Shown here one piece after another: positions 19,063-29,729 of a stretch of DNA of 64,000 bases. A program made the position numbers and the translations under genes. This DNA is from Cinnamomum chago (Eukaryota; Streptophyta; Magnoliopsida; Laurales; Lauraceae): NCBI GenBank assembly GCA_038049695.1, contig CP142454.1, positions 90,356,501 to 90,420,500 of the forward strand, given 5' to 3'. Position 1 is the stretch's first letter, and every line of letters starts with the position of its first letter. The notes under the pieces were generated by a model. It worked only from the letters and a program-made list of their open reading frames with translations, was not told the DNA's origin and made no database searches.

Positions 19063-21545
19063 CATCATCGGCGGTCTCTTCTTCACGACTCCTCTTCTCT
19101 GGAGGCTCATCAGCATCTCCTGATACCTCCTCAGCAATGGTAGGAGGGACTTCCAGATCAGGAGAGTCTTCGTGGCGTCTCTCAGTGCGACGCTGTCCTC
19201 TCCTCCTCTTTTTTCTACGAGCCGGTTTACTTGAAGTACCTGCCTCACTGTCAAAGTCAGGACTTCCATTTGGCTCCTCACCAGACGGCCCGCTCCTACC
19301 AGTGGACCCTATGGAAGCCTTCATTTGCTCCGCTTGCATCCAAGCGTCGATCTCGACTTCCTCCTCCTCGAGCTGTCTCAAGACCTCAACAGGTATCTCT
19401 TGTGTGGCTCCGGATCTGATGACATCATGTTCCTCGAGAAAGCCTATCCTATGCTTCTCTCCAGAAAGGAAAAACAAAACTTCCTCTCGACGGACGCCAT
19501 CTGATCTACCAAGACCCTTCCCAGGAGATTGCTTGACATTCAGCTCCTTCTTGGAAAGCCCTCGGTACACAGCAAAGCTCTCCACGAACCACTTCGTGAA
19601 GCCAGCAGTCCGGAAAGTGGGCAACTCAGGATAGGAAATCATGGCAGTAGTGTCCTCCGCACTGTAGAAAGCCCATACATTTCTCCCGTCCTGCAAACTT
19701 CCAAAACGCTTCACCATGCTCGAAGGCGCTCCAACAACGCCTTGAGAGAAGCCTAACTGCAACGCAAAATGCGAAGGGACATACGACTGGATGTCAACAA
19801 ACAGATGTCTACGGTACACCATCGTGCCAACACGTATGTTTAAAAGCCACCTCTTCTCTGCGTTGGTCAAAGAATAGTGTCTTCCCGATCCTGCCCTGGT
19901 GGAATCACGGGAGACACCAAAATCAAAAGCCTTCTTCCGCAAATTCGGAGAAAGCTTCACTGAATATTGCCCAATCTCGACATCCCTGAATCGTCGGATT
20001 CTCAAGCGGGCAGACAAAAGTGAATCGGAAACGGCTTTTCCCCTAGCCAACCGAATCATGAAAGGGTCATCATCTTGTGCGGCGCCTAAACGGTGAAAGC
20101 CAGGACAGTGGTACACATACCACGAATAGAAAATATGGGCTGAAAATACTCTGTTCATCGGGAGCCCAAGCCGGACCAAGAAAGCAGCAGCCTGAAGTTC
20201 GGTACATAAATAGGAGTAAAGAGCCGGCACCAAAGCTAGCTGCTCTCCAAACGCCATCTGACAAGCCGTAAAAATACAATGCGGCCTGATGTGCGTCCCA
20301 TCTCCTCCAGCAAAGACAGCCTCACCTAGCCAGTAAGTGAGGTACATAGCGAGATCTCTTCGCAGCGCGATGTCGGAACAAATTGCGTTTGTGCTTGCGA
20401 AGAATTCCTTCAGATTTTCTCGCATAACGGAGATCTTCTTCGAAGCCAGATTCTTCTCAGAAGATTCTCCACTGCCAAAGAAGTTGGGAGATAAAGAGCC
20501 AAAACTCTTCCAACTGCTGCCCGGACTTTCGAGCCCTCCTTCTCCTTCAAAAAATCGTAGAAGGCGACGAGCTAAAAGTACAAAAGCCTGAACTCCTCAG
20601 ACTGCTCCTCAAGGACGCTGTCGATCGGCATAAATTCCTCATAGAGTTTGCCAAGGATGGGCAGCCCGGTAATGGCACTCAACTCCTTTAAAGAAAAACC
20701 AATCTCACCATTCGTAACAATGAAGGTGTTGGTTTGTGGAAGGAAGGACTCCAGCATGGCCATAAAAGCCTCATCGGAGAAAATCACGGTTTGCCTAAAA
20801 GCGCGAACCGCATCAAAAATCTCGGCCTCCTTCAGAATGGCACCACCAATCTGCAGGATGTGATCAGTCCACGACTCCCAGCTCGAGTCAACACTGAAAC
20901 GACCACGAAGTCGAAAAGGCTTCACCCAATTGCTGCCATCACCCCTGAAAATGCCAAGGCCCACCGGTCTCAAATCAACCGATGGATGATCAGGTCCTTG
21001 GTAGCCGCTGGCCGGCATCAACATGTCCAGACGGACAGGCGACTTCTCTACATAACCAGAAGGACCGCCAACAAAAACCCCGGTCTTGACCACATTGGTC
21101 CTCTTCACCCAGCTTGGAGGATCTTCTCTCTTAGAGCATGTGGGAGAAAGATTGATGATCGAAATAGTACGATAAAAAATCGATCGGGTAGAAATGGTTC
21201 TCTCCTCACCATCAGCTGTGTAAGAGAACTGAAAGCATCTCCTTTGGTATGACGAGTCATCATGGGCTGCATCACGAAAGAAAAAGGTAGGCTTGGGCAC
21301 AACGCTCTGATCGTCCATGACCCAAGGACGATTGCTTGCCATAATCTTGTAAAACTCCTCATCCTTGAGAGCGATCAGTCGCTGTCTCATCTCATCTCGG
21401 TTGAGCGAGTCAGACTCTTCCAAGTTTCTCTCCACATACTGGACCTTCTCCCAGGCCTGCTGTACGGCCGTATTGGAAGATCAGGCAGATCGACGAGGTG
21501 CATCGGTAACGGGCTCCTTACCCTTGTTCGTTCTGGAGGAACTAC
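19063..21545 (-). pseudogene. Antisense gene exon 2: plant-mobile-domain-like region
   Basis: About 830 codons. Near 20,740-20,640 is the segment T-N-G-E-I-G-F-S-L-K-E-L-S-A-I-T-G-L-P, which fits the plant mobile domain core (a G-E-x-x-x-x-L-x-D-V-x-x-x-x-G-L-P type motif). A hydrophobic segment at 20,370-20,200 (Y-L-T-Y-W-L-G, then L-V-P-A-L-Y-S-Y-L) matches the later part of such domains. The distal part has a basic cluster (R-R-K-K-R-R-R-G near 19,210), possibly a nuclear signal. Two nonsense codons and one frameshift (near a T6 run at about 20,550) interrupt it. The domain assignment is by motif recognition; a profile search is needed. Confidence 0.65.
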
Positions 21546-22124
21546 CTGCAATGGAAGAAAAAGAAAGAAAATCTATCACGAAAATGACAGAATTTTGCTA
21601 AAAAAAAAAGAAAAAATCCTAGCGAAATTTTGGCATGGCTCCGGGGCAATTCCGAAGAAAAGGGAAACACCCCGAAAAAAGATTGGAAGCCTGAAGATGA
21701 GTTCAACATCACCACGAGCTCATAATCAACGAAGGATTCTCAAAGAAAGCTTGAACTCAAACATTGCCGCGAGATCAAGTTAGTCTTCTCAAATCTCCGC
21801 AAGATCGGAAAAGAGCTCAACATTGCTGCAAACTTCAAATTCCAGAACTTGCAAAGCTCCTCAAAATCCCGCAAGACTAGGAAAGAGCTCAACATTGCTG
21901 CGAGCTTCAAATCCCAAGACTTGCAAAAGATTTTCAGGTGTGCATCATCATGCTCCCAATCCAATTTACAAAAATCATGCATAAAAAAAATCATCATGCA
22001 TTAGACGCTAGGAAAACTTTGACAAAAAGTTTGACCAATTCCAACCCAACTTGGTCAAAACCAATCAAAATTTGTCTAAGTCAAACTTCATGTTGGCTTA
22101 ACCTAGAGACTCTAACTTTCTATC

Positions 22125-22520
22125 TTGATGCATAAAAAAAAAAAAAAAAAAAGTATGTGCATGAACATCTTGGATTGCATAAACCTCATTGTCATGGTGA
22201 GCAAAAAAAAAGAGAGAGAGAGAGAGAAAACCTCATTCAAAAAAAAAAAAAATTGGGCTGGCCCACAGGCCGTGGCCCACAAGCCACGTGGCTATACGGT
22301 CCAGGTCGTACAGGCCTGGCCGTACAGCAGCAAAAAAAAAAAAAAAAAAGTGCAAAAAAAAAAAGAGAAAAAAAAACAGTACACGGTAAAAAAAAAAGAA
22401 AAACTTTGAGCAAAAGAAAAAAAAAAGAGAAAGAAAGGAAAGAAGAAAAAAAAGAAAAAAAAAGCGTGAAACACGTAAAAAAAAAAAAAGAAAAAGAAAA
22501 AAAAAAAAAGAAAAGAAACT
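22125..22520 (+). repeat. A-rich low-complexity tract with (GA)n
   Basis: Runs of A broken by G, plus a GA microsatellite at about 22,212-22,227 and a short GC-rich insert (22,257-22,330). It lies inside intron 1 of the antisense gene, where it reads as a T-rich stretch. The Lys/Glu ORFs here have no protein character. Confidence 0.85.
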
Positions 22521-22686
22521 TTCTTTCTACTCCTACATGCAATTTCTTAAGAAAAAAAACTTACTTGAAGCCATGGAGGAAGAAGAAGAAAAGCTTGAAG
22601 ATCTTTGAAGAAAAGAAGGTCTTGGAGCTCTCTTGAAGACTTTTGCAAAAAGAAAGCAATAGGAGCAAGAGATCCCACCTCCCTTG

Positions 22687-22694
22687 CTTTTATA
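22687..22694 (-). promoter_or_regulatory. TATA box of antisense gene
   Basis: TATAAAAG on the minus strand in the context TTCTATAAAAGCAAGGG, 113 bp upstream of the exon 1 ATG. A start site about 30 bp downstream would give an 80-90 nt 5' UTR, typical of a plant mRNA. Confidence 0.6.
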
Positions 22695-23310
22695 GAAGAG
22701 AGCAAACCAAAAGAGGAAAGAGGAGAAAAGTAAGGAGGTAAGTGCTAAAAATTGGCAACCTTCCCAAAAGAAAAGGAAACTTGGGATATTCTCTCCCAAA
22801 ACAAAGATTCCTTGAGAAATTCTCTCCAAAAAGAAAGGGAATGATAGATATTCTCTCCCAAAGAAAGATATTTTGAGAGAATCTCTCCCAAAATCAAGGA
22901 AACTTGAGAAATTTTTTAGATATTCTCCACCCAAAGGAGATATTTTTAGATATTCTCTACAAAAACGACACCATGTGAGATCTAAGCCATCTTTCAAAGC
23001 TTAAGGTCCCATGGGTTAGCCCATATGAGCCAGGTTTGACCACCTAGGCACTAAAAGTGGCTTTTAGTCAAAATTCCTCTAACCAAGAGCATACAAAAAA
23101 AAAAAAAAAAAATGGTTCCATGCCTCTTTTGAGTTGATTGGGCCATACAAAAATCCCAAGCCTCATGAGCTTCCAAAATCCAAACATCCCACCTCATGAA
23201 CCAAATTAAGCCAAAACCTTGAAATTGATATTCTTCCAAAATCCAAAACCACTCCAATGGACTCAAAAAAAAAAAAATTGTCCCAAAGAGTAACCAAAAA
23301 ACCAAACCAT

Positions 23311-23550
23311 GGTCCCCTAACTTGCAACATACAGCTTGTTAGGTCAGAAGGCCAACCAAAAACCTACTTTCGGTCCCCTAACTTGTCACATACAGCTTGT
23401 TAGGTCACAAGGCCAAAATCAAAAAACCAAAAACCCGACCCCCTAACCTGCCACATACAGCTTGTTAGGTCACAAGGTCAAGAAAAAAAAAAATCCTACT
23501 TGACCGCCTGATGCGCCACATAAAGCCTTTAGGTTCACAAGGTCAAAATG
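23311..23550 (+). repeat. TE-A 3' tandem repeat array 3 (about 65-bp units)
   Basis: Four direct copies beginning at about 23,311, 23,371, 23,439 and 23,503. Each contains CACATACAGCTTGTTAGGTC and ACAAGGCCAA or close variants; the fourth is the most diverged. It lies about 230 bp upstream of the 3' LTR. Confidence 0.85.
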
Positions 23551-23764
23551 GAAAATCCAAAACCCAAAATCCAAATCCCAAATGTCAATTCTCAAAACTT
23601 TGCCTTGAAATGGTACGTGATCCCTCCCACTACCATAAAATCCCCTGGAAGCTCAAAAGGCTACTCTATAAAAAAAAATGCTCAAAGAATCTTGGTCAAG
23701 TCAGAAGCTCTCCTTCAAGATTCTCTTCGAGGCACATCGACTGTAAAAGCCATCGTCGCTGTAC

Positions 23765-23778
23765 CTCGAGGGGGCATT
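23765..23778 (+). other. TE-A polypurine tract
   Basis: CTCGAGGGGGCATT directly before the 3' LTR. The second Tat family has CTCGAAGGGGGCATT at the same place (46,641-46,655). It primes plus-strand DNA synthesis. Confidence 0.8.
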
Positions 23779-26381
23779 TGTTGACACAAAAAATGTCACT
23801 TTGCCTCTTCACACCAAAAGCTACATGGAGCCGCATCCTACCCCAAATAGGCAGGCGCCACTTCAAGCATCAGATCTTGTCAGAATCAAACAAAAACTAC
23901 AAGGTCATTCAAAACAGCCAAAAGAGAGGTACACATGAAGTTTCGGGCCATTCCGACATCATTTGGCCTAGCTTCACTTCTCCAACAGCTAAGCAGCAGC
24001 TCCCGGCGACGACAGTGTCGAAGACCCCAAATCTTCGATCAGAGCCTACGGATGGTCTCAAAATACCTCCGAAAGGCTACATGTCAAGTTTCAAGTCAAA
24101 CCGACACCGTTTGACCCTCCATCAACTCTCGAGCAGCAAAATCAAGCCCTTAGGTAGCGAGAATTACCGAGGTCGTCACTCATCAAACAGAGCACATGGG
24201 CGGCTTCTACATACCTCCAAAGGGCTGGACATCAAATTTCAGGACATTCCGATGACGTTTGACCCAGTTTCGATGCTCGGAAACAAAATCAAGCCTACCA
24301 GCGGCGGAGCACCCTGGGACCATGGCACCCAATTCGGAGCTTGTGGATCATCTCAAAATGACTCCAATAGGCTCCCCGTCGAATTTCAGGTCAATCGGAC
24401 ATCGTTTGACCAGAAGTCAAAGCTCGGCATTTCCCTCGTGGTGAAATCAAAGTCAAGCGTTTGTGGGACCCCAAGAGGCTTCAAAACCTGAACAAAAGCC
24501 TATGGTTGGTCTCGTCTACTGCTCAAGAAGCTACACGTCAAATTTCATGTCATTCCGACATCGTTTGACCTAGTTTCGACGCTTGACAAAAAATCGGGAG
24601 TTCTCCACAGCAAAGTCTTCGGCTTTTTAGAGAATGGGAAACTTTGCAATCCGATTTGCACGGTTTCCCGTCAGGTTTTCTTGAGGGAAATTCAGCCAAT
24701 AAATGAGAGGAAATTCCAAGAAAAATGCAGGAGAAAACAGAAGCGAAAAACAACGAAAAACGAAGAAGAAAAGGCGACCGGAAGGCGGCCGACCATGGGG
24801 CACAAACCCCATAGTCGCCGGCGACCATGGTGCATGGTCGCCGGCGACCATGGAGGTCCGGGCCGCCGGACCTTGCCCAAAAACCCCGTTTTTCGGGTAT
24901 CTTTCGCGTCCTGAGTTGATTGGCCCCTGTGATTTTTCTAAATTCTGATTTTTTGAGCATGAAATCCGTCGATCTTCATCGACATCGTGGATCCGCCGCC
25001 GGAATCATGGAATCATCATCCGGCACCTCAAAATTGTCAACCGACCGATCAAGAAAATGCACTTTCTGCCCGACCGATCGAGAAATCGACTGGACAGATG
25101 TCGCCGGCTTGTTGATATTAATCAAAGTCTGAAATTGCATGATCATCCGATGTCGATCAACATGAAGATCCATCGATGATCATCGCCAAAAGAATTCCAA
25201 AGGACGCGGCGCGGCCCGTGACTCTTCAAGCGACCGGGAGACCATTTAATGTTGTTAATTGACTTGTTTATGGCAACTTATTACAGTCATTAACTCATTA
25301 TCTTGGACGGCCCAATCAAAAGCAAGCAAATGCGAGTTACAAATCCAAGTATTCATGGCATTAAAACCATGAAACTCCCCTCATTATGGAGATTAAAGGC
25401 AACTAAATGCCCATTATCCTCCACCGGCCAATCAAATTCAAGGAAAAAGGAGTTACCAAATTAAGAAATTAAAAACTTGTAACTCCTCCCATCATGAGCA
25501 TTAATACCATAAATGCTCATAAACTCTCCTAAATGGCTACCAAATGCCTATAAATAGGAGGCCATTCCAAGGAAAAGGGGGGCAAGGAAAAAATTATCAA
25601 AAAACTCTCTGAAAAATCCAAGAAGAATCCAGAACCTCAGCAACAAACTCTCCTCTATTGAAGAAAACTCTGCTGCAACAAGCACTACAAGGTGATCAAA
25701 GCCCCTTGGGGGGGCACCCCCCCCAAGGCCACCTCTCCTTCTATCCAACATGGCTAGATGCGGCTTTTCAGCGCGTCTACTCAGCTTTTTACTGGATATA
25801 GGACCTTACCTTGGTCCTTATCCTCTAAAAATCTGAGGTTGGAGCCAAGCCAAGAAATCAAGCATCAAAGTTCTCATCTGAAGGACGATGGCGGAGTCCA
25901 TACATGACTCACGACCGTCGATCTGAACGGGTCCTCCCACAATCGCATGAAAAGTTAGATTCCATTTCTTTCTTTTCTATTGTATTGTATTTTTTCTTAA
26001 AGAGACACAAAATTCACATTTCTTGTCTTTTCATTATTGATGAGATTTGTAAACCGCCTTTCACGGCAAAATCGCCTTTCACGGCACCAAAATCGCCTTT
26101 CACGGCAAACAAAGAAAATCGCCTCTCACGGCATTCAAAACAAACTTGTCTCTTTTCTTTAAAATATGTGTGCAATGGAAAGTTAGGAAAAAGTTGATTT
26201 CCTTTCTACTTGTGAAGGTGAATCTCCGGATCACTACTCTAAATTCCAAGTAGAAAAGAAAATCTGGCATACCCACAAAATGTTGATACCCGCCTTTCTT
26301 TCTTCCCTCTCCCTCCTTCCGGACCCCGACAGACCCGGGGCGGATGGCAGCGGAGGAGGAACGGAGGGGCACGGTCCATCA
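23779..26381 (+). repeat. TE-A 3' LTR
   Basis: Starts TGTTGACACAAAAAATG, ends GGTCCATCA, and is followed by AGCAA (26,382-26,386). 2,603 bp against 2,595 for the 5' LTR. The visible length change is at the palindrome near 24,810-24,853. TATA box at 25,549-25,556, PBS-like relic at 26,265-26,275. Confidence 0.93.
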
Positions 26382-26386
26382 AGCAA

Positions 26387-27673
26387 TAACCCGTACAATG
26401 TTGTTTTTCTAGGCTAAACAACAACCTCTTAATGTGCTTTTCTACGCTAAGCAATAACCTTTACAAAATGCTTTTCTTAGGCTAAGCAATAACCTTTACA
26501 AAGTGAATGATTTCTCTAAGAAGGTGTCTTCACAAAAGAACACTCTAAGAGATACAATTTAAGCACAAATGAATTGCCTCTAAATAGGCTAATATGAAAG
26601 TGTAAATCAAATTACAAACATACACTAAAGAAGCTAAAGTGTGTGCACAAGTGTATGAATGCTTTACTTCAATCAATTTCTACAATGAAGCTCCTAAATG
26701 AATGCTTGATGCATTTTAAAATCAAAGCTTAGAAAATGATGATTGAAGATAAATTCTAATCACATGAAAGATTCAAACAACTAAAAGATATGAACTAAAA
26801 CAAGTTGTATGAATGTTAAAGTCTAAGAACACATGTGATTTAGACAAGAGAGTTTGCAAACCAATCTAACTTACCAAAGATGATATTGAGTTTGCAAAAC
26901 AACTCTTTAAAAGCTAGAAATCATGCATAAATGAAAATACAAAGATTTGAACATGCATGGATTTCATTTGAATGGAAATCAAAATAACTAGTAAAATGTA
27001 CCTTTTAAAAACTCAAGCATTTGATTTCCAAAAAGCCCTCTAGCCTTTACAACTTCATTCCCTTTCTTTGGCTCTAAACTGGTCTCAAAAGTTCATTCAT
27101 CAAGCCTCTTGAAAGATGGGAAAAGAATGGACTTTAAACCAAAAAACAGTCCAACGGCTTGTCCCCGGTCGACCTGGAAACAGGGTCCGGTCGACCGGGT
27201 ATACACAACGGCTATATTTCTGACCGTTGGTGCTTCAAGAACCCTATTGGCTTGCAGTGCAGGGGACCCGGTCGACCGGCCACACTGCTAGTAGACCCCC
27301 TGGGACCAAAAATCCTATATTTTGCAAATTTGAAGGTTTTTCTTGGAGGGGATTTTTGGGCCATTAAATCAAGCTTGGAGACATGTTTTAAATCAAACTA
27401 AGATGTTTAAAAACATGAAACACAAAAAGACTAAAATGATTCGAAACTTTAAATCCAATGGCTTGCTTGATTTGATAAAACTCTTTTCTAAAACAAATGC
27501 ATCCAAGTTTAAAAAACAAATCATGCATAAATCGATACTTTTACAAATCTGAAAAACCAATGCATGTATAAAACAAGATTTCAATATTTCTTAAAACAAT
27601 GCAAGTGTGTGTAAATCAAATGATGCTAAAATGTTAATGCATCCATCAAATTGCAAATACAAAATCCCTAACA
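26387..27673 (-). repeat. TE-B 3' LTR, main part
   Basis: Continues the LTR begun at 790-1,059. With that part it totals 1,557 bp, against 1,570 for the other LTR, and the difference is almost entirely the G-run length. It matches 33,150-34,438 with scattered substitutions. It carries GGTCGACC-type palindromes near 27,160-27,280 and the CAACGG/CCGTTGG inverted pair, as other Sirevirus LTRs in the window do. It ends CCCTAACA. Confidence 0.92.
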
Positions 27674-28298
27674 ATCTCCCCCTTTGCAATTTGATGGCAA
27701 CTTACTCATCATTGAAATTACACACTAAGTCTTCAGCTCCCCCTAAGCTGGACACGTCTTGAAATCTTCTTGGATGCTTCTTCTCTTAGCTTGGGCTCTT
27801 GTACTTTTTCTCCAATCTTCTTGATGCTTGGTGCTTGATCATTTTTCAAGCTTTCTCTTCTTCTTTCTTTCTATAGCCAAGCATCTTCTTTAGCTCCAAG
27901 CTTTCTTCTTCTAATAGCTCTCCCCCTTTGACCATGCCTCTCTCTCTCCCTTTGGCAAGATATGCATTCTTTCCCCTTGTAGAAGATCATACAAAATCTC
28001 CCCTTAGGAAGCTTGGACATTCTCTTCCCCTTTAGAGAACTTGAATGCTCTCTCCCCCTTTGCCATTAAATTGCAAAGGTACCTACACACATGAAACAAG
28101 GAAAATACCTTTTAGTAGCACTTGTTAACAAAAGAAATCGAAAATGAAATACATAACAGGTTTTCATGTATGGAAGTAGTCTCTAAGGGTTCAAAGGCAA
28201 TCCAAGGGTGAATTTGATCAAAACTAATACTTCCTATGAAGGTTTACACTCCCCCTCAATCCATTCTCTCCTTTTGTCAAACATTTGACATAGGTATA
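27674..28298 (-). repeat. TE-B polypurine tract and repeated PPT-like motifs
   Basis: Directly inside the 3' LTR is the PPT (minus strand AAAGGGGGAGAT, 27,674 onward). The same purine block recurs several times further inside, seen on the plus strand as CTCCCC-type blocks near 27,740, 27,920, 27,977, 28,000, 28,025, 28,052 and 28,250. Multiple PPT-like copies before the 3' LTR are a known Sirevirus feature. Confidence 0.8.
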
Positions 28299-29724
28299 TG
28301 ATGAGTGCCTAAAAGCTACATTTTAGGCCCCTTAATGAGGACTTGGTTATACTGTCGAAAGAGATTAATTAGCTTAATTATGTTATTTTATTGTTTGTAG
28401 GTACTACAGATGCAAGGAGCGAAATTTAGAGCTAAAATGGAAGAAATCTCACAAAGCATGACAAACTGGAGTTGCAAGTAAGAAAGCGTGCCAAATATGG
28501 GAAGAGACTCAAATAAGAAAGCAAAGCAAGAGTCCAAACATGCCTTGGACGCCCAACATGGGTCCCACTCACCCCATAGCATGCCAACATGGAAGTTCTT
28601 TTAATTGCACCATTATTCTCGGAATTTTCAGGGGCAGCAACTTGAAATGGTCATAACGTTCAACTCGAGTGTCGGATTAGTGTAATCTACATACCGTTGG
28701 AAAGCTCTTTTTGAGTAGATATCCGTGGAGTCCAAGATTGTATAAATCGGAGCTATATCGAGGGAGATATGACCTCGTGAAGTTCGCTGTGATGAGTCCT
28801 GGCGTCTGGACGCCTCGGAAGCTGGTGTCCGGACGCCCGGAGACAGAGAGTTGTGCGCAGGAATTAAATTCCTGGCGTCCGGACGCCCAGACCGTCTGGG
28901 AGTCCGTCTCATGTGCATTTCTAAGTAGTTTTTCATCCCAAAACTTATAAATAAGAGCCCAAACTCGTTTTTGGGGATATTCACATCTGGGGAGAAGTTT
29001 TGGAGGCTTTCTTGGAGCTTGGGGAAGAGCATCAATGGGGATTTCGTCAAGAACTCTTCATCAATCGTCTTCCATGAGTAACTAAATCTCCATCTTAGGG
29101 TTGTGATGAAACCTTAGTTTTGTGTTTATGGCAATATATAGGTTCTAGGGCTTTATTTTGAATGCTTTGCTTATATGACATTGATTTAATCCATTGATTG
29201 GATTCTTTTATTAATGCAATATCTCTTTTGGTGTTTTATTCTTGTAGTTTGGAATACCAAGTCATATAGTGTGATGCTTGAATGAATGTGTGTGTTAGAT
29301 CTAGGATAATTTATGCCATAGAGATAGGTTATGCCCTGATTTGCATCTGCATCCCTTATTTGTTGACTCTGAAGGTTTGTAACCAAAACGAGTCGTGAAA
29401 GCATTGACAGTGAAACCCTAGACCTATATTCGCCATTGCACGAGGCTACGGTGGATTCATACCCTAAGGCTTTTCTCTAATTGGATAAAGAACTTGTCTT
29501 TTAATTTGTTAATTTAGAAATCAAAACCAATCAACCCCACACTTCGCTTTCTAATAGGATTAGAACTTTGTCTTCTACTAGGATTAGTTTAGGAATTTAG
29601 GAAACAACACAACTTTGCCTTTTTGTCCCAGTGGATACGATACTCGGTTAACATCTCTGCTTTTGCAAGCAGAGGTAGTAGCGGAGAATAATTTATAATT
29701 GCAACCCTGTTTCAGGATCGATTA
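28299..29724 (+). mobile_element. Probable solo LTR or short element inserted in TE-B
   Basis: Comparison with TE-E shows that TE-B should read directly from GACATAGGTATA to ACTATTTGGTTC. The 1.43 kb between is extra. It starts TGATGAGTGCC and ends GATCGATTA, flanked by GTATA and ATATA, a likely target duplication with one mismatch. It has GGCGTCCGGACGCC-type palindromes (28,799-28,890) and a TATA box TATAAATA (28,946-28,953), an LTR-like layout. It has no coding capacity. The exact ends and the superfamily are uncertain. Confidence 0.6.
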
Positions 29725-29729
29725 ATATA

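Larger units (their letters stand above)
17852..22574 (-). pseudogene. Antisense four-exon gene in TE-A, plant-mobile-domain-like product (broken)
   Basis: A spliced gene on the strand opposite to gag-pol. Exon 1 is 22,574-22,565 (ATGGCTTCAA, then GTAAGT). Exon 2 is 21,545-19,063 (preceded by TTCCATTGCAG, followed by GTATGA). Exon 3 is 18,974-18,867 (preceded by TTTTGTCAG, followed by GTATTT). Exon 4 is 18,792-17,852 (preceded by TTTTGCCAG). All three introns are GT-AG and all junctions keep one reading frame, which is hard to get by chance. A TATA box lies 113 bp upstream of the ATG. Exon 2 encodes a domain resembling the plant mobile domain (aminotransferase-like) and exon 4 a coiled coil. 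This copy is broken by TGA at 21,483-21,481, TAG at 20,574-20,572 and a one-base frameshift near 20,550. Extra, often antisense, ORFs are known in Tat elements; the function is unknown. Confidence 0.75.
1060..26381 (+). mobile_element. TE-A: complete Tat-lineage (Ogre-like) Ty3/gypsy element, 25.3 kb
   Basis: Two direct LTRs of about 2.6 kb, TG/CA ends, and the target duplication AGCAA (1,055-1,059 and 26,382-26,386). A PBS follows the 5' LTR and a purine tract precedes the 3' LTR. The coding order is gag, protease, G-patch-like linker, RT, RNase H, a second RNase H, then integrase without chromodomain, which is the known order of the Tat lineage. The size is unusual even after subtracting the 2-kb solo LTR D1; only Ogre-type elements are commonly this long. 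A long 3' region carries tandem repeats and an antisense spliced gene. Nonsense changes, frameshifts and D1 make this copy defective. By hand count the LTRs differ at about 14 positions in the first 640 bp. Confidence 0.93.

Noticed and set aside
22125-22636. Lys/Glu-rich ORFs on plus and Phe-rich ORFs on minus strand
   Set aside because: Products of A-rich low-complexity DNA in intron 1 of the antisense gene.
23511-24491. 326-codon ORF (and the 203-codon counterpart at 1,059)
   Set aside because: It spans the PPT and U3 of the TE-A LTR. Similarity between the copies is explained by the LTR duplication, and no domain is seen.
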